Assembly: GCF_003945595.2 (NCBI RefSeq)
Contig: NW_024104312.1
Coordinates: 1,178,001-1,242,000, forward strand
DNA length: 64,000 nt
From: Pipra filicauda
Taxonomy: Eukaryota > Chordata > Aves > Passeriformes > Pipridae
Direction of reading: 5' to 3'
Shown here: one piece after another, positions 26,986 through 40,400 of the stretch
Position numbering within the stretch: the stretch's first letter is position 1
Layout: every line of letters begins with the position of its first letter
Position numbers and translations under genes: made by a program
Notes under the pieces: model-generated
The model's input: the letters and a program-made list of their open reading frames with translations, nothing else
Databases searched by the model: none
Told to the model about the DNA's origin: nothing

Positions 26986-29094
26986 GTTATTACAACCATC
27001 CGTCCAGAGTGACTGTCAGCTTTAGCACATAGGCTGCTGTCAGACATGACACTGAGAGCATTCCCAGCAGCTGCCCTGTTGGATGGAGCATGTGGCACGC
27101 TTCTCTGGTATAGGTGCCTCTAGGCTCAGAGAGTTGAACCTCATACAAATTATATTCTGCCTCAGAGAGAAGAAGTAAACCTCTTTCACCAGGTTTCTTA
27201 TTTTCTTCCAGGAGAAGGCAGCAAAGGAAACCTCTGCCACCTTGGACATGCTGTGTAAAACCGAGCATGGGCTCACACTCTGCTCTGCAACAGACTCCTC
27301 CCCTGATGGGAAGTAGCTGAGAAGCAATACTGAGAGCCATACTGGAAGCCTCTGCTCCTCCCTCCTCCACAAAGGCAACAACTAGGTGTGGAAAGATGCT
27401 GTCAAAACCTTCACCACATCAGTTCTTGCCACAAGTGCTCCCTTGCCTCTAACCACCCTGAAAGGAAGCACAGTGTAAACAGTCTAGTAAGATGTATTCC
27501 AGACGCCTGCTGTGGTGCATCAGGAGATTAACATATTAACTCTTAAAAGCCCTCTAATTTTAAGGGGAACTCTGTAGTTAAACTGAAAGAAGTTTTGCAG
27601 AGATCAGCAGAGTTTCTCTGATGCTAGGGAACCAGGGAAACCTGTTAAAAGCAGACTTTGTGCATAACTGAGAGAATTATTCAATGCTGCTTTTAAAGTA
27701 CTTTGGATTACAATATTGCATGGGCTGGTAATACTTTTCTTCTAATCTTTTCAAATATACATTTGCAATGGTTTGTTTATTGCTAGGTTTTGCCTTGCAA
27801 TCAGACAAACACAGGCTTTGCTTCAACTGGAGCTTCAACTAAGCAGAGTAAGCCAAGTCAGACATGGCAAGAAAGACCATGGACAAATATGTCTACTTAG
27901 TGCAGGAAGTTTGGGGTTTTTTTCAGGAGTGGCTTTGAGTATAGTGAATTACATACAATCTGCCACTGAAGTACTATTTGATAAAAACTAGGAGAAGAAA
28001 CCAACATCTCGAAGTTGTTCAAGGACTTGAGATGGATACCAAGGCAGCCCATGTGGCAGGGAGAGGAGAAGCAAGTACACGAGAGAGCTCAGCACAGCAG
28101 ATGAGAGGGATAAACCTGCTGAAGTATACAGGACTGGCACCATGCCCCATATATGCATCCCAGAGCCTGGCAAACTTCCCCTAATAACAAGTTTCATGAA
28201 CAATGCTCCATCAGTTAACTATCCTGCCACTGGGTCTGATTAAGGAGGGCAACCTGCCTATGACCGGCTGCATCTTCTAGGTAAAAGGGAGGAAGAGGGG
28301 TGTGTTACACCTCTTACGCCACAATTTTCTTTGTTTATGTGTCTTTAACCATGCTATGTGCATAAGCTTATCAAGCTCTACAGAAATCAGCAGTGACAAA
28401 TTCACAGCCAGCTGCTCCCATGCCTCCTTCACTTGGCCACATAGGCAACATATACTTCTTTTTTGTTATCAAGGAGCAGTCACAAACAAACGCCATGACA
28501 ATCTCAGAGCAAAAATTAGCCCTGGAGCAATTGGACGTTTAGGCATGTTTCCCACTTTTTCATCTAGACATGTTAAGCAGCAAGAAAGCTGGTAAAACCA
28601 GAGACCTGGCTGCTGGGGTCAGGTCTGGAGGATTGGTGATTGGTCTGTAGGAGCTTCTCCATGCTCCAGGGCAGGCAGTGCAGCTGGAGAAAAAAGGAAC
28701 ACATCTAGGGCAGGTTAGGCTGCCAGGGAGCCACAGCATGACATGGCTTGCAGACACCAGTCCCAGCTTGCCCTAGAAACCATGTCCTCGACACAGTGTG
28801 GATCTGTCCTCTTCTCATTCCTGAGCAGCACCACATAAAGGGCTCAGCTGGGACAACCACCTTGATTTAAAAACACAAAACCAAAACCAGTCAACAATTC
28901 AAGAACTCAGAGCTCCTGCCTTTCTTCAAGATGGATTTTTTTTGAAGCTAAGAATCTGTATTTCCTTCTCAGTCTTGTCAGCAATGGTCCAGGCACAAGC
29001 TGTTTGGATAAAGTAGGCTGTTGCCCCAGTTTTGTCTTTGTCCCTTTCACCTTTACCTCACATGAGGACAATGCATATTACATTTCACATGAGC

Positions 29095-29265
29095 CCAGAA
29101 GTATGTGAGTGATTATGTGTGACCAGCTACATATAATTATCTTAGATGTAGGCCTATAAATGATTCATTAAGATCTGTATCAGCTGGTTATTTAATGTGT
29201 CCTGCTAATTAAAACTTTGTGATAAAGACAACTACAGCTTTTTGTAATTATGCCTCTGGACAGTG
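29095..29265. promoter_or_regulatory. Candidate conserved non-coding element
   Basis: This AT-rich, repeat-free stretch holds several homeodomain-type cores: ATAATTATC near 29134, ATTCATTAAG near 29163, GCTAATTAAAAC near 29205 and GTAATTATGCC near 29244. It also has an E-box-like CAGCTGG near 29180. Its texture resembles deeply conserved vertebrate enhancers. I cannot measure conservation from one sequence. Confidence 0.25.
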
Positions 29266-30131
29266 TGATGCACTTCCAACTAGTATTTGCAATCCTGGGT
29301 GTAAGTTGACACCTAAAGTAGGGTAGAAAAATATAGGTTAACTGCTGCTCTTAATTGTTCTTCGTTACTAAGATTATTGTAGAATTTCATTGTACAACAC
29401 CCTGAGACTCTTCTGCATAGTGCACGTTACAGGCACCGTTAGGGTGCTTACACTGCATTATCCTGTTGTATACCTGAGAATCTTGTGGGGCAAAACCCCA
29501 AAGTTTACAAAAGGCTATTTCACCTAGAAGGAATGTGTCTGGCTTGGCTCATCCGGGAGGGAAGGGAGTGGACCAAACACATGTTTGAGGAAATGCAGTG
29601 TGTTTTACCCTACATGATCAAATTTGGAATTTCTTGGTCAAGCCAGAGATCCTGCTAGGCTTACCAAGAGCTTCTCCTGAGTAAAGTCCACAGATCTGTG
29701 GTCACCATATGCTTCCAGAAGAAAGAAACACAGCATTTCAGAAAGCAAAATAGGTCCTGTTTTGTTGGTCAAAAAGGAAGCTGCACTAAGTTTATGTCAG
29801 CGTAACCAAGTAGGTATAACTCAGTTTGTCTCCAGTCTTGTTCTGGGAATATGTCTATGTATGAAACAGGTAAGGACATTAAAATATTTTTTTGGGATGG
29901 CTATCAATGTAATAAAACATCACTATCAAAGTGATAAATGCTAAATAAAAGAAGCTTTTCCTGAGAAGCTTATGCTAAGAATATAAGTCTTGCTCGGCTA
30001 CCAAAAGGCTACATTAAGTGTCATCCTTCTAATCTCATTGGCAGCCTGATATGACCACTAGGAGAAATGTTAAGATTGATCCCCTCAGTTGAGGCTTTTC
30101 CACTGCAAGTTCTGCTTGGTTAAACACAATG

Positions 30132-30168
30132 GGAGATGACTGCGCTTGTGTCGACACTTGTCATCTCC
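30132..30168. repeat. Hairpin with nested palindrome
   Basis: GGAGATGAC (30132-30140) pairs perfectly with GTCATCTCC (30160-30168). The 19-nt loop contains a separate perfect 10-bp palindrome, GTGTCGACAC (30148-30157). It lies in a patch (30060-30310) richer in CG dinucleotides than its neighbours. No tRNA or known SINE was recognised. Confidence 0.6.
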
Positions 30169-32916
30169 TGTGAGGATGCTTGGCTGGCTTCTGTCGTCAT
30201 CGGTCAAGGACATGCTTCTCCCACGGGAATGACTCAGGTATAACTTGTTGGCTCTTGTTAGCCACAGAGCATTGCCTAAACCCTGAAGTCTGCATCCCAT
30301 GGGAGCAATGCACTAATCTAATCTCTGATTAGTTTCTATAAACACTAATTTGTGAAGACAAAATGAAAACTATAGAAGATAGAAAAATCAATCTATCAAA
30401 TGTGTTAGGGTCCCCAAAGGTGACCTGGTATAGTCCGTACCACTGTGACCAGCACCATTAAAACACCAGTGTAAGAGAAGCAAGAAGTAAACTCCATGCT
30501 GACCCTAACTGGTTTCTTCTCCCTGCTGTCTCTTTCCAGCTTCTCATATCCACCCTCATTCATGTGGTACTGCATCCTCAAAAGCTACTGCAGGACAGAA
30601 GTAGAATGGAATAGCTACAGAAAGTCTTCAAATATAATTTTGCTTTGGTTAACAAAGTTTTTACTAACTGACTGACCTTGTGCCTATAATAGCATAGAAC
30701 TAATATCTAAAAACCTTAACCATATTGTACAGAAAAACCTAATGAAGCCCAGTTTCCTACAGACCTGTGCCTAGGACCACCTTACAGTGCCTTCTCTATT
30801 TACTTTTCAGTTACTCTCACAATATAGTGGATACGATTAGTCCTCGGTAACTCTTGTCTCATCTGTTCTTTGCCACGTGTTGATGTCTGACTTTCAGGTT
30901 AAGCTTTTCAGTCATTTCTGATTACATTGCTGATAGCAGCCTCTGGTGATTACTCAGGGGAGCACTCACAATGTAGCTTTCTACTCTATGGGAGCATTTC
31001 ACAGAGGTTCTCTATCCAGTGATCTACTTTAATTAAACTGATTAGAGCTTAACTGTAGTTGAGACTCCTACTGATAGTTTATCAAAAGTGATTCAGACCG
31101 GGTAGTTTCACATAAGGAGGTACATAATAATAAGTGTCAAAGTCTCAAATTTCCCATGAGATAAAAAAGTTCACAACACCAGATAACCCAGTGAGTGCCA
31201 GCTCCAGCCTGTGATGGCTCTGACAATGCCAGCACATTGTTATTAACTTGTAGAGAAAGGATCCAGGCTTAGAAAAGAGGGAAACGAAGCTGAAGCTGTT
31301 CAAGAGTTCCTCAGCAAGCACCAGACTTGCTCCTCTATTTGAGGAATGCTGTTGTCTTTGAAAAATGCCTCAAACATCTTTGTTCCTCTTTAGGAGCATC
31401 TTGCAGTGTAGCCCCACTGACCAGCACTGTTCCCAGCAAGGGAAATAGGGTAGCAGGCAACCCTCAAAGGGCTCATCTGTGTGTGACTCAGCTCCATTGT
31501 CCCAAGCTATTTGTATGGCCACCTCAGCAAAGCACCCAGGACAGACAAGAAGTAGCACCACTTCTATGGGGTGATAAAATCCAGTCCAGTTCGCCCCAAC
31601 CTGAAACTATAAGGAAAGACAGCTGATCCCTCTCAAGGTTCACACTTGAGCGATATCGTAGGGCTGTAGCCGCCAGTGATTGAATGGCAGGCATAAGCAA
31701 GGCTCAGGCTTAACTGCAGACACAGATGTGTGGCCATGGCAGTGCAGAGATGGAGTACAGACAGGGTGTTCTGACACCTGGCACAGCAGCAGTGGGAACA
31801 CCTAGACCCCGAAAGGATAGGGAGGAGGAGAAGTCTGCCTGCTATCCAACAAGGGCCACGTGGAGCCCAGCGAGGGGAGAAGGGAGACTGTAACAGCACT
31901 TACTGCGCCCCGGCTCAGCGAGCAGCTCCACAGCTGCCAACAGCCTTGGTGCAACTCAAGACTTGCTGTGGTTTTCATCTTGCATATTCTCTAGGTGCAG
32001 CAGCACTGCTGGAAAAGGCACAAATTCCCATTGCAAAACCCATTTCACTGAAGCACTTGAACAGGGGAAATGCTATTTCCCACTTGCGCTGCAGTATTTC
32101 CCTGTGGCCTTTGGGTGACATCATCCTGGCATTCTCCTCCAAAAGCAGGTGGTTACAGGCATTGACTGATAGTAGGAAATGAATTATCATCTCCCCTGAA
32201 AAGATATGGAAACAGAACAGGATTAGATATCTTACCCCAAGGGCCATGAGGAGAAATAGGGTCAAATCCAGAACTAGAGTGAAGGTGCTCTAACAGTAGG
32301 CTACGAGCTATAGGTTTGCATGCTGCCTAGCACAATGTGGCCATAATCCTGCTGAGGCCTCCAGGCAGCTCAGCAATATGCATCATCATAATAAAGAGTT
32401 TCTAATCCAAATCAAGTGCCCAACCCAGTAGGCACGCCTGACTCACAGAAAGGATTAGCTGACAGATGTAAACAATAGTTGTGGGAGTCACTGGGTCCAT
32501 TATGCAATCCTTTTATGCTGAGTATACAGAAATAGCTGAGAAAATTAGGAGCTTTTGCTAAGAACATAAGTAACTGAGATTTTCAAATATATGTAATGGG
32601 TAGTCTCATTCTTCAGCCCTAGGGATAACCCATCGATATCATTGCACCCCATTCCTAACTCTTGAATCAATCAGATTAACAAGGACAGGGACTCATGTTC
32701 ATACTGTGAGACAATAAAGACAATCTACTTACAAGATGATCCTCTGAAGCATCCAGATCATGCCTGCCTTTTCCCATGAAGAGGTCCTACTTTCTTTCAT
32801 CACAGAAGTGCTTCTGTCACAAGTCAGAACGTGTGGGAGAAGCAGGGGGTGCATGGGAAAAATCAACAGAAATTAGAGAAATTCACATGTCTTTATGAGA
32901 ATGAAAAAAACTGGAG

Positions 32917-32939
32917 AGCATACACTTGAAGTGTATGCT
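32917..32939. repeat. Perfect 11-bp inverted repeat, 1-nt spacer
   Basis: AGCATACACTT, then a single G, then AAGTGTATGCT. With so short a spacer it could extrude as a cruciform or serve as a dimeric binding site. No known motif was recognised. Confidence 0.8.
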
Positions 32940-32944
32940 ACTAG

Positions 32945-34440
32945 TCTAGAATTTAATTCCAGGAATAGATGAGAGCTGGCATCTAGGAAAAGGTCAGAAT
33001 TGCTTGAGTTACCATAACTCAAGAGGAACTCGTCTGAGGGCAGACAGTGTGGCTCAGCCACCAACTCTGTATTACAGACCATACTCAGAGACCACACTGT
33101 GCAGTTTCACCGAGCTTGGGCTTCACTGTTCACCTCACAAGGGAGCTGCCTAAGCCACCCACCCAACTCAAGTTACAGGGGAGATGTATTAAAAAGGAGT
33201 CAGTTAGGGACAGTCTTCAGGTCACACTTCTAGTTAACGATGAAGAAAAAGAAGTTGTTTTTTATTAATTTCCCTCAGTATCCAGCCTTTGTAATTTATG
33301 ATGTTTTCATGTAAATTGTTTCTAATTTCACCACCTTTTCCATAAGAAAAACAAGATATACAATAATAAATCAGACCTAATACGTACCATTCCAGGTTCC
33401 TTGGTAGAGGAGACAAAGCAGGCTCTCAGAAACAAGGATTACTGCTAACCTTGTCTGCAGGCATAAAGAAAATCAAGGGGAATTATATGTGCTAATTTTG
33501 TTATCTTTCTGAGGTTTGTGATCTCAAAAATCCTCAGGGGTTTTTTGAGATGCTCCCTCTCTCTCTGTTTCAAATAGGAAATGCGCTCCATGCGCATTCC
33601 TCAGATGAACAGCAATTAACAGTGAAACAGCAGTTATGATAAATGATGAGCAATAATACAGCAACAATGAAAGGAGCAGTAGCTCCTGCCTCTCCACTTG
33701 CCTCTTATGCACCATCACAGCCTACGCCTCTTTTTGACCAAGCAGGACATACTCCAGCAAGACTGAAGGCAAAGCATTTGTGCTACTGACTTCAGCAGCA
33801 GCAGCAGGACAGAGCTAAGTGAAAGGGATTTCGGTATGATCAGCTGAGCCCTGTAAAAGAGCCCTTTAAGCTTTTCCTGCCAGGTGACGGTGGAGCCGAC
33901 AGCAGCAATGAGCATTTTGTTGGTGGCATAGTTGCGGTCGTGCCTGTTGGATGTGGGGGGGGGGGCTACTGTCTTGCACTGGCATCCTCATCAGCCTCTG
34001 ATCCACGAGGTGGCCCATGAACAACAAAGATATTAAACTCAAACATGCACGGCCAAGGCGACAGAGGGAAGGGAGGACGGCAGTGCCCTATCTGGGAAAA
34101 CTCTCCCCACACCCCTCAGTGTAACTGTAACTAACGGAATTAGGTGTTAAACTAATGTAAATGTTGCTTACTATTACAACATGCTGAAGTGAATATCACT
34201 TTGGGAGGAATTACTCAATTTACCCTTCTCTTTGCGCTCCAGTTTTCACTTTTCTCACATGCTCATGTGCTCATAAGACAAGCTTCACATAGCTGTCTAG
34301 TTTTGGTAGGTTTCAAGTCACCTACCAAATCACCACCAGGATTGTGAAAGAGGTGTACAACAAGCCAGAGACTACTATTTAAAATAAGCTTACTTTTGCA
34401 GAAGAGAAAAAACAGCTAGAGAAACATGGGCCCGAGTAGC
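32945..34440. other. Upstream flank, unassigned
   Basis: AT-rich sequence containing a G11 run at 33955-33965 and a few CG dinucleotides around 33880-34010. No exon or repeat family was recognised. Confidence 0.5.
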
Positions 34441-34445
34441 TGTTG

Positions 34446-34477
34446 TTGGGTCGAGTTGTCGGCTCTACTCGACCCAA
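34446..34477. repeat. Perfect 11-bp stem hairpin with CG in both arms
   Basis: TTGGGTCGAGT (34446-34456) pairs perfectly with ACTCGACCCAA (34467-34477) around a 10-nt loop, TGTCGGCTCT. A nearby CGAGTAG (34433-34439) can also pair with CTACTCG (34465-34471), giving an alternative fold. Its several CG dinucleotides stand out in AT-rich flank. No microRNA or tRNA family was recognised, and the stem is short for a microRNA precursor. Confidence 0.7.
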
Positions 34478-34479
34478 GT

Positions 34480-37400
34480 AAAAGCTCGCTCTCAGTGAGT
34501 CCAGTAGCAAGTCTCATGTTGGCTTCAAGCCAGGCTGAAGTATATGCACGTTGCTAAGAACACTGAAAGAAAGCACTAGGGCTTTTCATAAAGGCCTGGA
34601 AGTAACGTGCCTAAAATAAAAAGAATAATCAAGTGTACTGTAAGTACCTCTCAGACTTACAGACAATTTTCATCAACGTAACAGCAAGGGAATAATAAAG
34701 GAATTTTGTCATTAACTGTGAGGTTTAGCATATATTTCCTTAGTTTCACAGGCCTGGCAATGATTTAGTCACACACAAAAGCAGAAGGTTGTTCCTTACA
34801 TGTAGTGCTGCCCCAATACCGTGGGTGCAGAAGACCATACTTCTGCACAATAGAGCATCCTGCAATTCATTTGTTTTCCAGAGAATGAAGTCAAAGGCTG
34901 CAGCTGACTGTGCAGCTTATTATTCTCTTTGCCCTCTTCCTTTCTCTCCAGTTTATTTCCAGATAGGCAATAATGTAGATTATTTTTGCCATTGCTAGAG
35001 TATCTCTGTAAAGCAGAAAAATCAGATCCATCCATACCTGTTTGGTAAAGCAAGGCAAACAGTTAGAAACAAAGCAGGGCTCAGTGACGGGAAAAGGCGA
35101 GTATTCAGCTCTGATCACAAGGCTGCAGAAAGTCAAAGAATGTGAAACAAGACTCCAAAAAATGGTCCTTGAGCAATGCACAAGAACAAGACAAACTCCA
35201 AGGTTTTGCCAGTTCACCACATGAGGAAATTCCTTCCTATCCCAAATGTAGCCAGAGCTTCAGCAGCATGTCTGGGAGCAAATATCATTAGGGCTGATCT
35301 AGCTTGTTTTTATCCAGGCGCGACACTGGCACTCAAAAGATGATGTTAGGTTTTGATCTCACATTTCAACAATCACACAAGGAATCTCCCACGGCAAAAA
35401 ATTCCAAATAGTGATTAACCTTCTAGGGCAAAAGCCAGATTTTCCATGTGTTTGATCTAAATTCAGTTATTTTTTAATTTCAAGGAGTGGCTTTTTTTCT
35501 TCCTGTCACTGCTTAGTTCACATATATAGCTGTGTGGGTCCTGAAGATTTCCTGAAGACATGTCAAACCCTACATAGAGATCTGAGGTTCAGGAGGAGTT
35601 AATGCATTTAAGCTGTGAAAACAAGTTTCTGTAAGTGGCAGCACAGCTGTGTAGAAATCTTGAATATGAAGTAACTTCACAGACAAGGAATGTCTTGCTG
35701 TTCTTGATGGAGTTAGGTTGCTCTTTTAATTTCCATCCTTGGGGTGGTAGTGGCTTCTCACTGGCAGAGAAAGCAGTGTGGGGCTCTTACCCCACAGATG
35801 AACCTCCTGGGGAGGCACTGAGCATGTTGGCTTTCAGGGAGTGCAACTGGAGTTGAGGATATTCAGCACTACAAAGGATCTGGGCTTTCAAGTGCTTTTC
35901 ACTGTTGCAGGCCAAAATAATAAAAAAATCAGGGGTATCCTGTTTATATAGTGATGTTTCCCATGTCCAGGCACTTTATGATACTTACAATAGTCATATA
36001 AACTGCTCCTAATCTGATCTGGCAAGCTGGTCTAATGATTCCTGCTTCTGATTAGAAGTGTTTCCACACTTGCTGAGTGAAGGTTTAACTCCAGTTAAGC
36101 CCTTGCACTGAAGTGATGAACAGCAGACCCAACAGATCAATTATAAATACCAAACCTGGTTGTTTAGTGGTACTTGGCACAAACCAACTTCATTGCTGCC
36201 TACCTCTCTGGATCCACCTCAGAAGACAGATAGCAACTTTCTGGAAGCATTGGGTGTCCCAAGAGTGTGGGAGCAGAAATTCAGTCTCTATAATCACGAG
36301 GAGAAAAACTGGGCTCAGTTCTGCTAAAATAAGCAACAACAAAATAAGCAGCATTCTTCAGTCTCCTTGCAGTTCATCATCAGCCCTGCTCTGTGTAACA
36401 TAGCTTTCCCCAAACAAAAGCTGCACTAAGGTATAGTTAAAGGGAGACAGTTCAAAATAGCATTTTGGGATAAAAACTACAGACATTGCAATAATCCAAA
36501 ATCTAGGCACGAGTTGTTCAGCATGAAAAATGCACTGAGAAATAATGCAAGCCTGTCTGAGCACTGAAGTAAATAGTTACTTGCAGTCAAACTATCTTGC
36601 CTCTGTTCTAAGGTGATTAAATATCATGACCATGAAATAATCTAAAACTGTGGGCATGTATGTATGATTAGTGTTATAGTCTGATTATCTTACAAAAATT
36701 TAAGGTTTAAGATTTAAAAATTAATAAATAAATGTAGAGTCTGAACATTAGCTGGCAGAACAAAACAACATTACCCTACAATATATTTGTAACATGCTTT
36801 AACAAGACTATTGTGTCTTCCCTCATTCTATTGCCTGAGCTAGTGTATAAATATTTTTGTAATTAAAGAATAAAATATCCTCATGTAAGGTGGGGAAAGA
36901 CTGTATTCTGATTAAGTCCTTAGGAGACCAAAACAGAGGATGGATGAAAGAGTAAGATTCTATATATATTTTATTCTATTCCTGATCACAAATTTAAGAT
37001 CAGAAACAAGTAAGTATTTGATCCCTCATCATATTAGCTATCTGAACAATGGGACCAATGGAAAGCAGAGAGCAGGATCAAGCCTCTGCATCTCACTTGG
37101 ACCAATTCCCCTCCATGGAGTTATCTGGAAGCTGGTAGCAAGGAGATGTCCATGGAAAAACACACCCTCTGGTGATGGCATTAGTGCCATGGCCAGCGGC
37201 AGTGTGGAGAGAGGAAGGAGAGGGAAACATCAGTACCTGAATTGCAAGAGTGCAAGTATTGCTCTTTCCTCTCAGCTTCTCAGTACATCCTGCACCAATA
37301 GCTCCCTAAAACCAGACATGCTGAAAGAGCCACAGTTCTCTTGCTCTTTTGCTGCAGTGCCTTCTAGCCAAGCTCCTCTGTGCGCTGAGCTTCTGCACAC

Positions 37401-40400
37401 GCTGATGCCTTTGCTCATCATCAAACCTGCAGGAGACAGGAGCAAGAGGGAATTTGATGTCAAGAAAAGCTGATCACAGAGCTATAACAACATGGTTGTC
37501 ATTGGTGATGCTGAATCTGCTTGCTGCATACCCACTTAGCCTCCTATGAGACCTCTGTGTCACATTTAGGACATTGTCCTATTTCAGTTTAGCTGCATTG
37601 TTTTTATTGTGCAAAGCAGTGGATTTTAAGATCTGGGAATACTGCAAACCTCGTACACTGCAAATAGCATCCAAGCATCTTTCTGCATCACTGGAGTTCA
37701 GACACAGGAGAAATCCTTTCTAACCTGTGGATTTTTCCAATCTTTTTTCCCTCTTCAGACAGGAATACACACAGAGCTGAGTGTTTTATTTTATGCTAAA
37801 ACAAAGGATACATTACATTATGTTTACTTAATCTGTGCTCTAGGATTCATTAATTCCTCTTTTACTCCCATGCTGTCCCTAGGAGCCAGCCTGCCTTGTT
37901 CCTTCCAAGGCTATGAGCACCACTCAGATCCTGTATGTAATCCTGGTCTCTTATACATGTTTCCTGCCTGGCATTATCTCATCCAGGACCTCCAGCCTCT
38001 CCAAGATGCAAGTCCTTAGATGTTTGTTTGCAGTTTAACTATCCAGACAACCAGGGAGGTTTGCAAAACTTTTAAAAACCTCTTCCTAAACAAAACCAAG
38101 TTACTTGTAGATCACAGTAAGGAGGTGTTCAACTGTAGAAAAGCAGAATGCTGAGCACATCTCCCTACCACCAGGTACCCATGCTGCCATCAGGCCCCTG
38201 ATATTTGCAGGAAACTCAGGGACTCCAAGTCTCCTACTTCTGCCTCTTACTCCAGAGAGTACCTATTCCTTGGTGGAAGGCATTTCTCTTTAAAACTATC
38301 AGTCCGAGGCACTTCTGCCCATTCCCTCTGTACTAGGATTTTCCATGTGCCAGTCCTCAAGCAGAAACATTGACAGAGCTATTTCAAGTCAATGACTACC
38401 AGATGCTGCCAAGGGCTTTGCCAGGGTGGGGTTCCTCAAGGTTAGTGTGCCTTGCTTCAGTGTCTAAGACTGAGATGGTTTTCTGTTGCCAAAAACCTCA
38501 TTATATGCATCAGAACAAAAACGCATTCATGGGCTGCCACTGATGCTCTCAAAATCTTTGCTGTCTTTCCAACTTAGGAAATGGAAAATGGAGAAGTTCT
38601 TAGAATCTGCCTTTCCTACATGGGGTAGGCAGTATACAAATTGTACCTTACTAGTTTGGGATTTAAAACCTTATTCTTTTAATTTGAAACCATAACACAG
38701 TTTCCTACACATACTGTATGAGAGCAGTTCTTGCTCAAAGAGGCATTCCCAGTAAAACCCCCACCCTGTACTTGCTGTGGGTACCCAGGGTGAGATGAAT
38801 CCTCAGAGTCTGCACACCACAAGTACAAAACAGTGGAAAAATCCCTGTGAAGGAAAAGTTAGTCTCCTGTTTATATTTAGAGTTAGTGTTACATGTAAGT
38901 TGTGATGTTACAAAGTCAAGCGTGTGTAGTTTTATAAAGACATTTCTCCTTGCCCCTTTGTACATAGCTTGACAGAAGCAAGAGCAAATCTCTGACAGAT
39001 GATGAAATGAGCTATCTGGTTACAGAGCTGAAATATTTGGAAAGGACACCAGTGAGAACAGAATTTATTGCCTTTGTGAAAAGGGGATTTAATTTCTAAA
39101 CTATCCACACGTGGCAATGAACAACCTTGTCTCTGCCCTCTGGTGACAGCCTGCAGGCACCATGCAATTATGATTAAAGCCTTTTATTGTTTTTGTCCCA
39201 GATTAGATTAAGTTGGTATTTAAAGATACAATTTTCTCATTGCACTGTCATGCCAGAAGAGAGACGTGGTTGTCTGTGCACTTTTACTGAGGTGCAAAAA
39301 AGAAATCTGATTGCTTTGAGGTAAACATGGCTAGCAAGACTCCTAACTTTGAGGAGGAGCAGGACAAGTAATTACAATCCTTCTAGATTATTATTAATAT
39401 TAATTCTTATTGTTCAGTTTAACTGGGAAAACAATTGGAATGAGTTCACACTGCCAGTAAAGACAAGGCAGGGAAGAGAAGGCCACTGTACTTGTTTCTA
39501 TTGCAGCCTACAGCAGAGATCCTCTCCCTCCCTGGGCACAGCAAGGTCAGCATCTGTGCTCCCAAAATCATGCCATCTTTGCACACAGCCACACTGGGTA
39601 CATTCTCACCCTGCAGGATTGGGACATTTCTTAGTAAAAAATCTTAGCATACAGCATCTGGAATTTATGGATCAATTTACACAGAGAGACCTATGGTCCG
39701 ATCAGATGATGACCTACGTAAGGATCACTGAGCTATGTGCATCCTTCATCACATAAAACAACATTTCAACTATTGTTGTTAACACTATTATGATTTTACA
39801 CTACCTACACAGGTAGCTCAGATGGCTGCAATAACCACGGGTACACAATGAAAACCAGAGTGGCTCAATGACATATCAAGTGACCCATTGATACAGAGCC
39901 ACTGTTTTTTGTCCCATGACAGTGTGATCTCTTGCCTAGGCATCACATGGGCTTTCTAAATTGTACCTTGTTTGTCTTGTGATGGTTTTATCCAGTTAAC
40001 ATCACTCTCTGGCAAGCCTTGCCTTTTTGCTGCTGATTTTAATCCACCATTTTGAAAGTCAACAATAATTTCTCTTACAAAATAATTTTACTAATCCTTT
40101 TATATTTCATACCAATCACCTTAAAGCAACAGTTTGCACATTCATCTCTGGCAGCCCTCAGGCATCAATGGAGGGCCGTGTGGACCCCAGTGGAAGTGCT
40201 GCAATGCCTTTCCCTTTTCATCTGACACTGTTGTACTTCAGAGGACACCCCTGCTGGATGGGGGTGGTCTGGATACTATCCCCAATCCCCGGGAGCTCAG
40301 CACAAGCTTTCCAACAGGCTGAGCTCCCCCATCATCTCTTAAAGCTGCATCTCTCAGCATGGAAAACCTTCACATTCCCAGGCCAGTGATAGTGCAGAAA

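Larger units (their letters stand above)
26990..32900. other. Upstream flank, mostly unassigned
   Basis: AT-rich sequence with no recognisable exon. It includes a possible enhancer-like stretch (29095-29265) and a hairpin-forming patch with several CG dinucleotides (30060-30310). A weak minus-strand MIR resemblance near 31250-31320 was too diverged to call. Confidence 0.5.

Noticed and set aside
31250..31325. Possible minus-strand MIR fragment
   Set aside because: The resemblance to the MIR 'gaaactgaggcacagag' region is limited to a short diverged stretch, too weak to call.
36940..37473. 177-codon plus-strand frame
   Set aside because: No recognisable domain, signal or family. A frame of this length is plausible by chance in 64 kb read in six frames.
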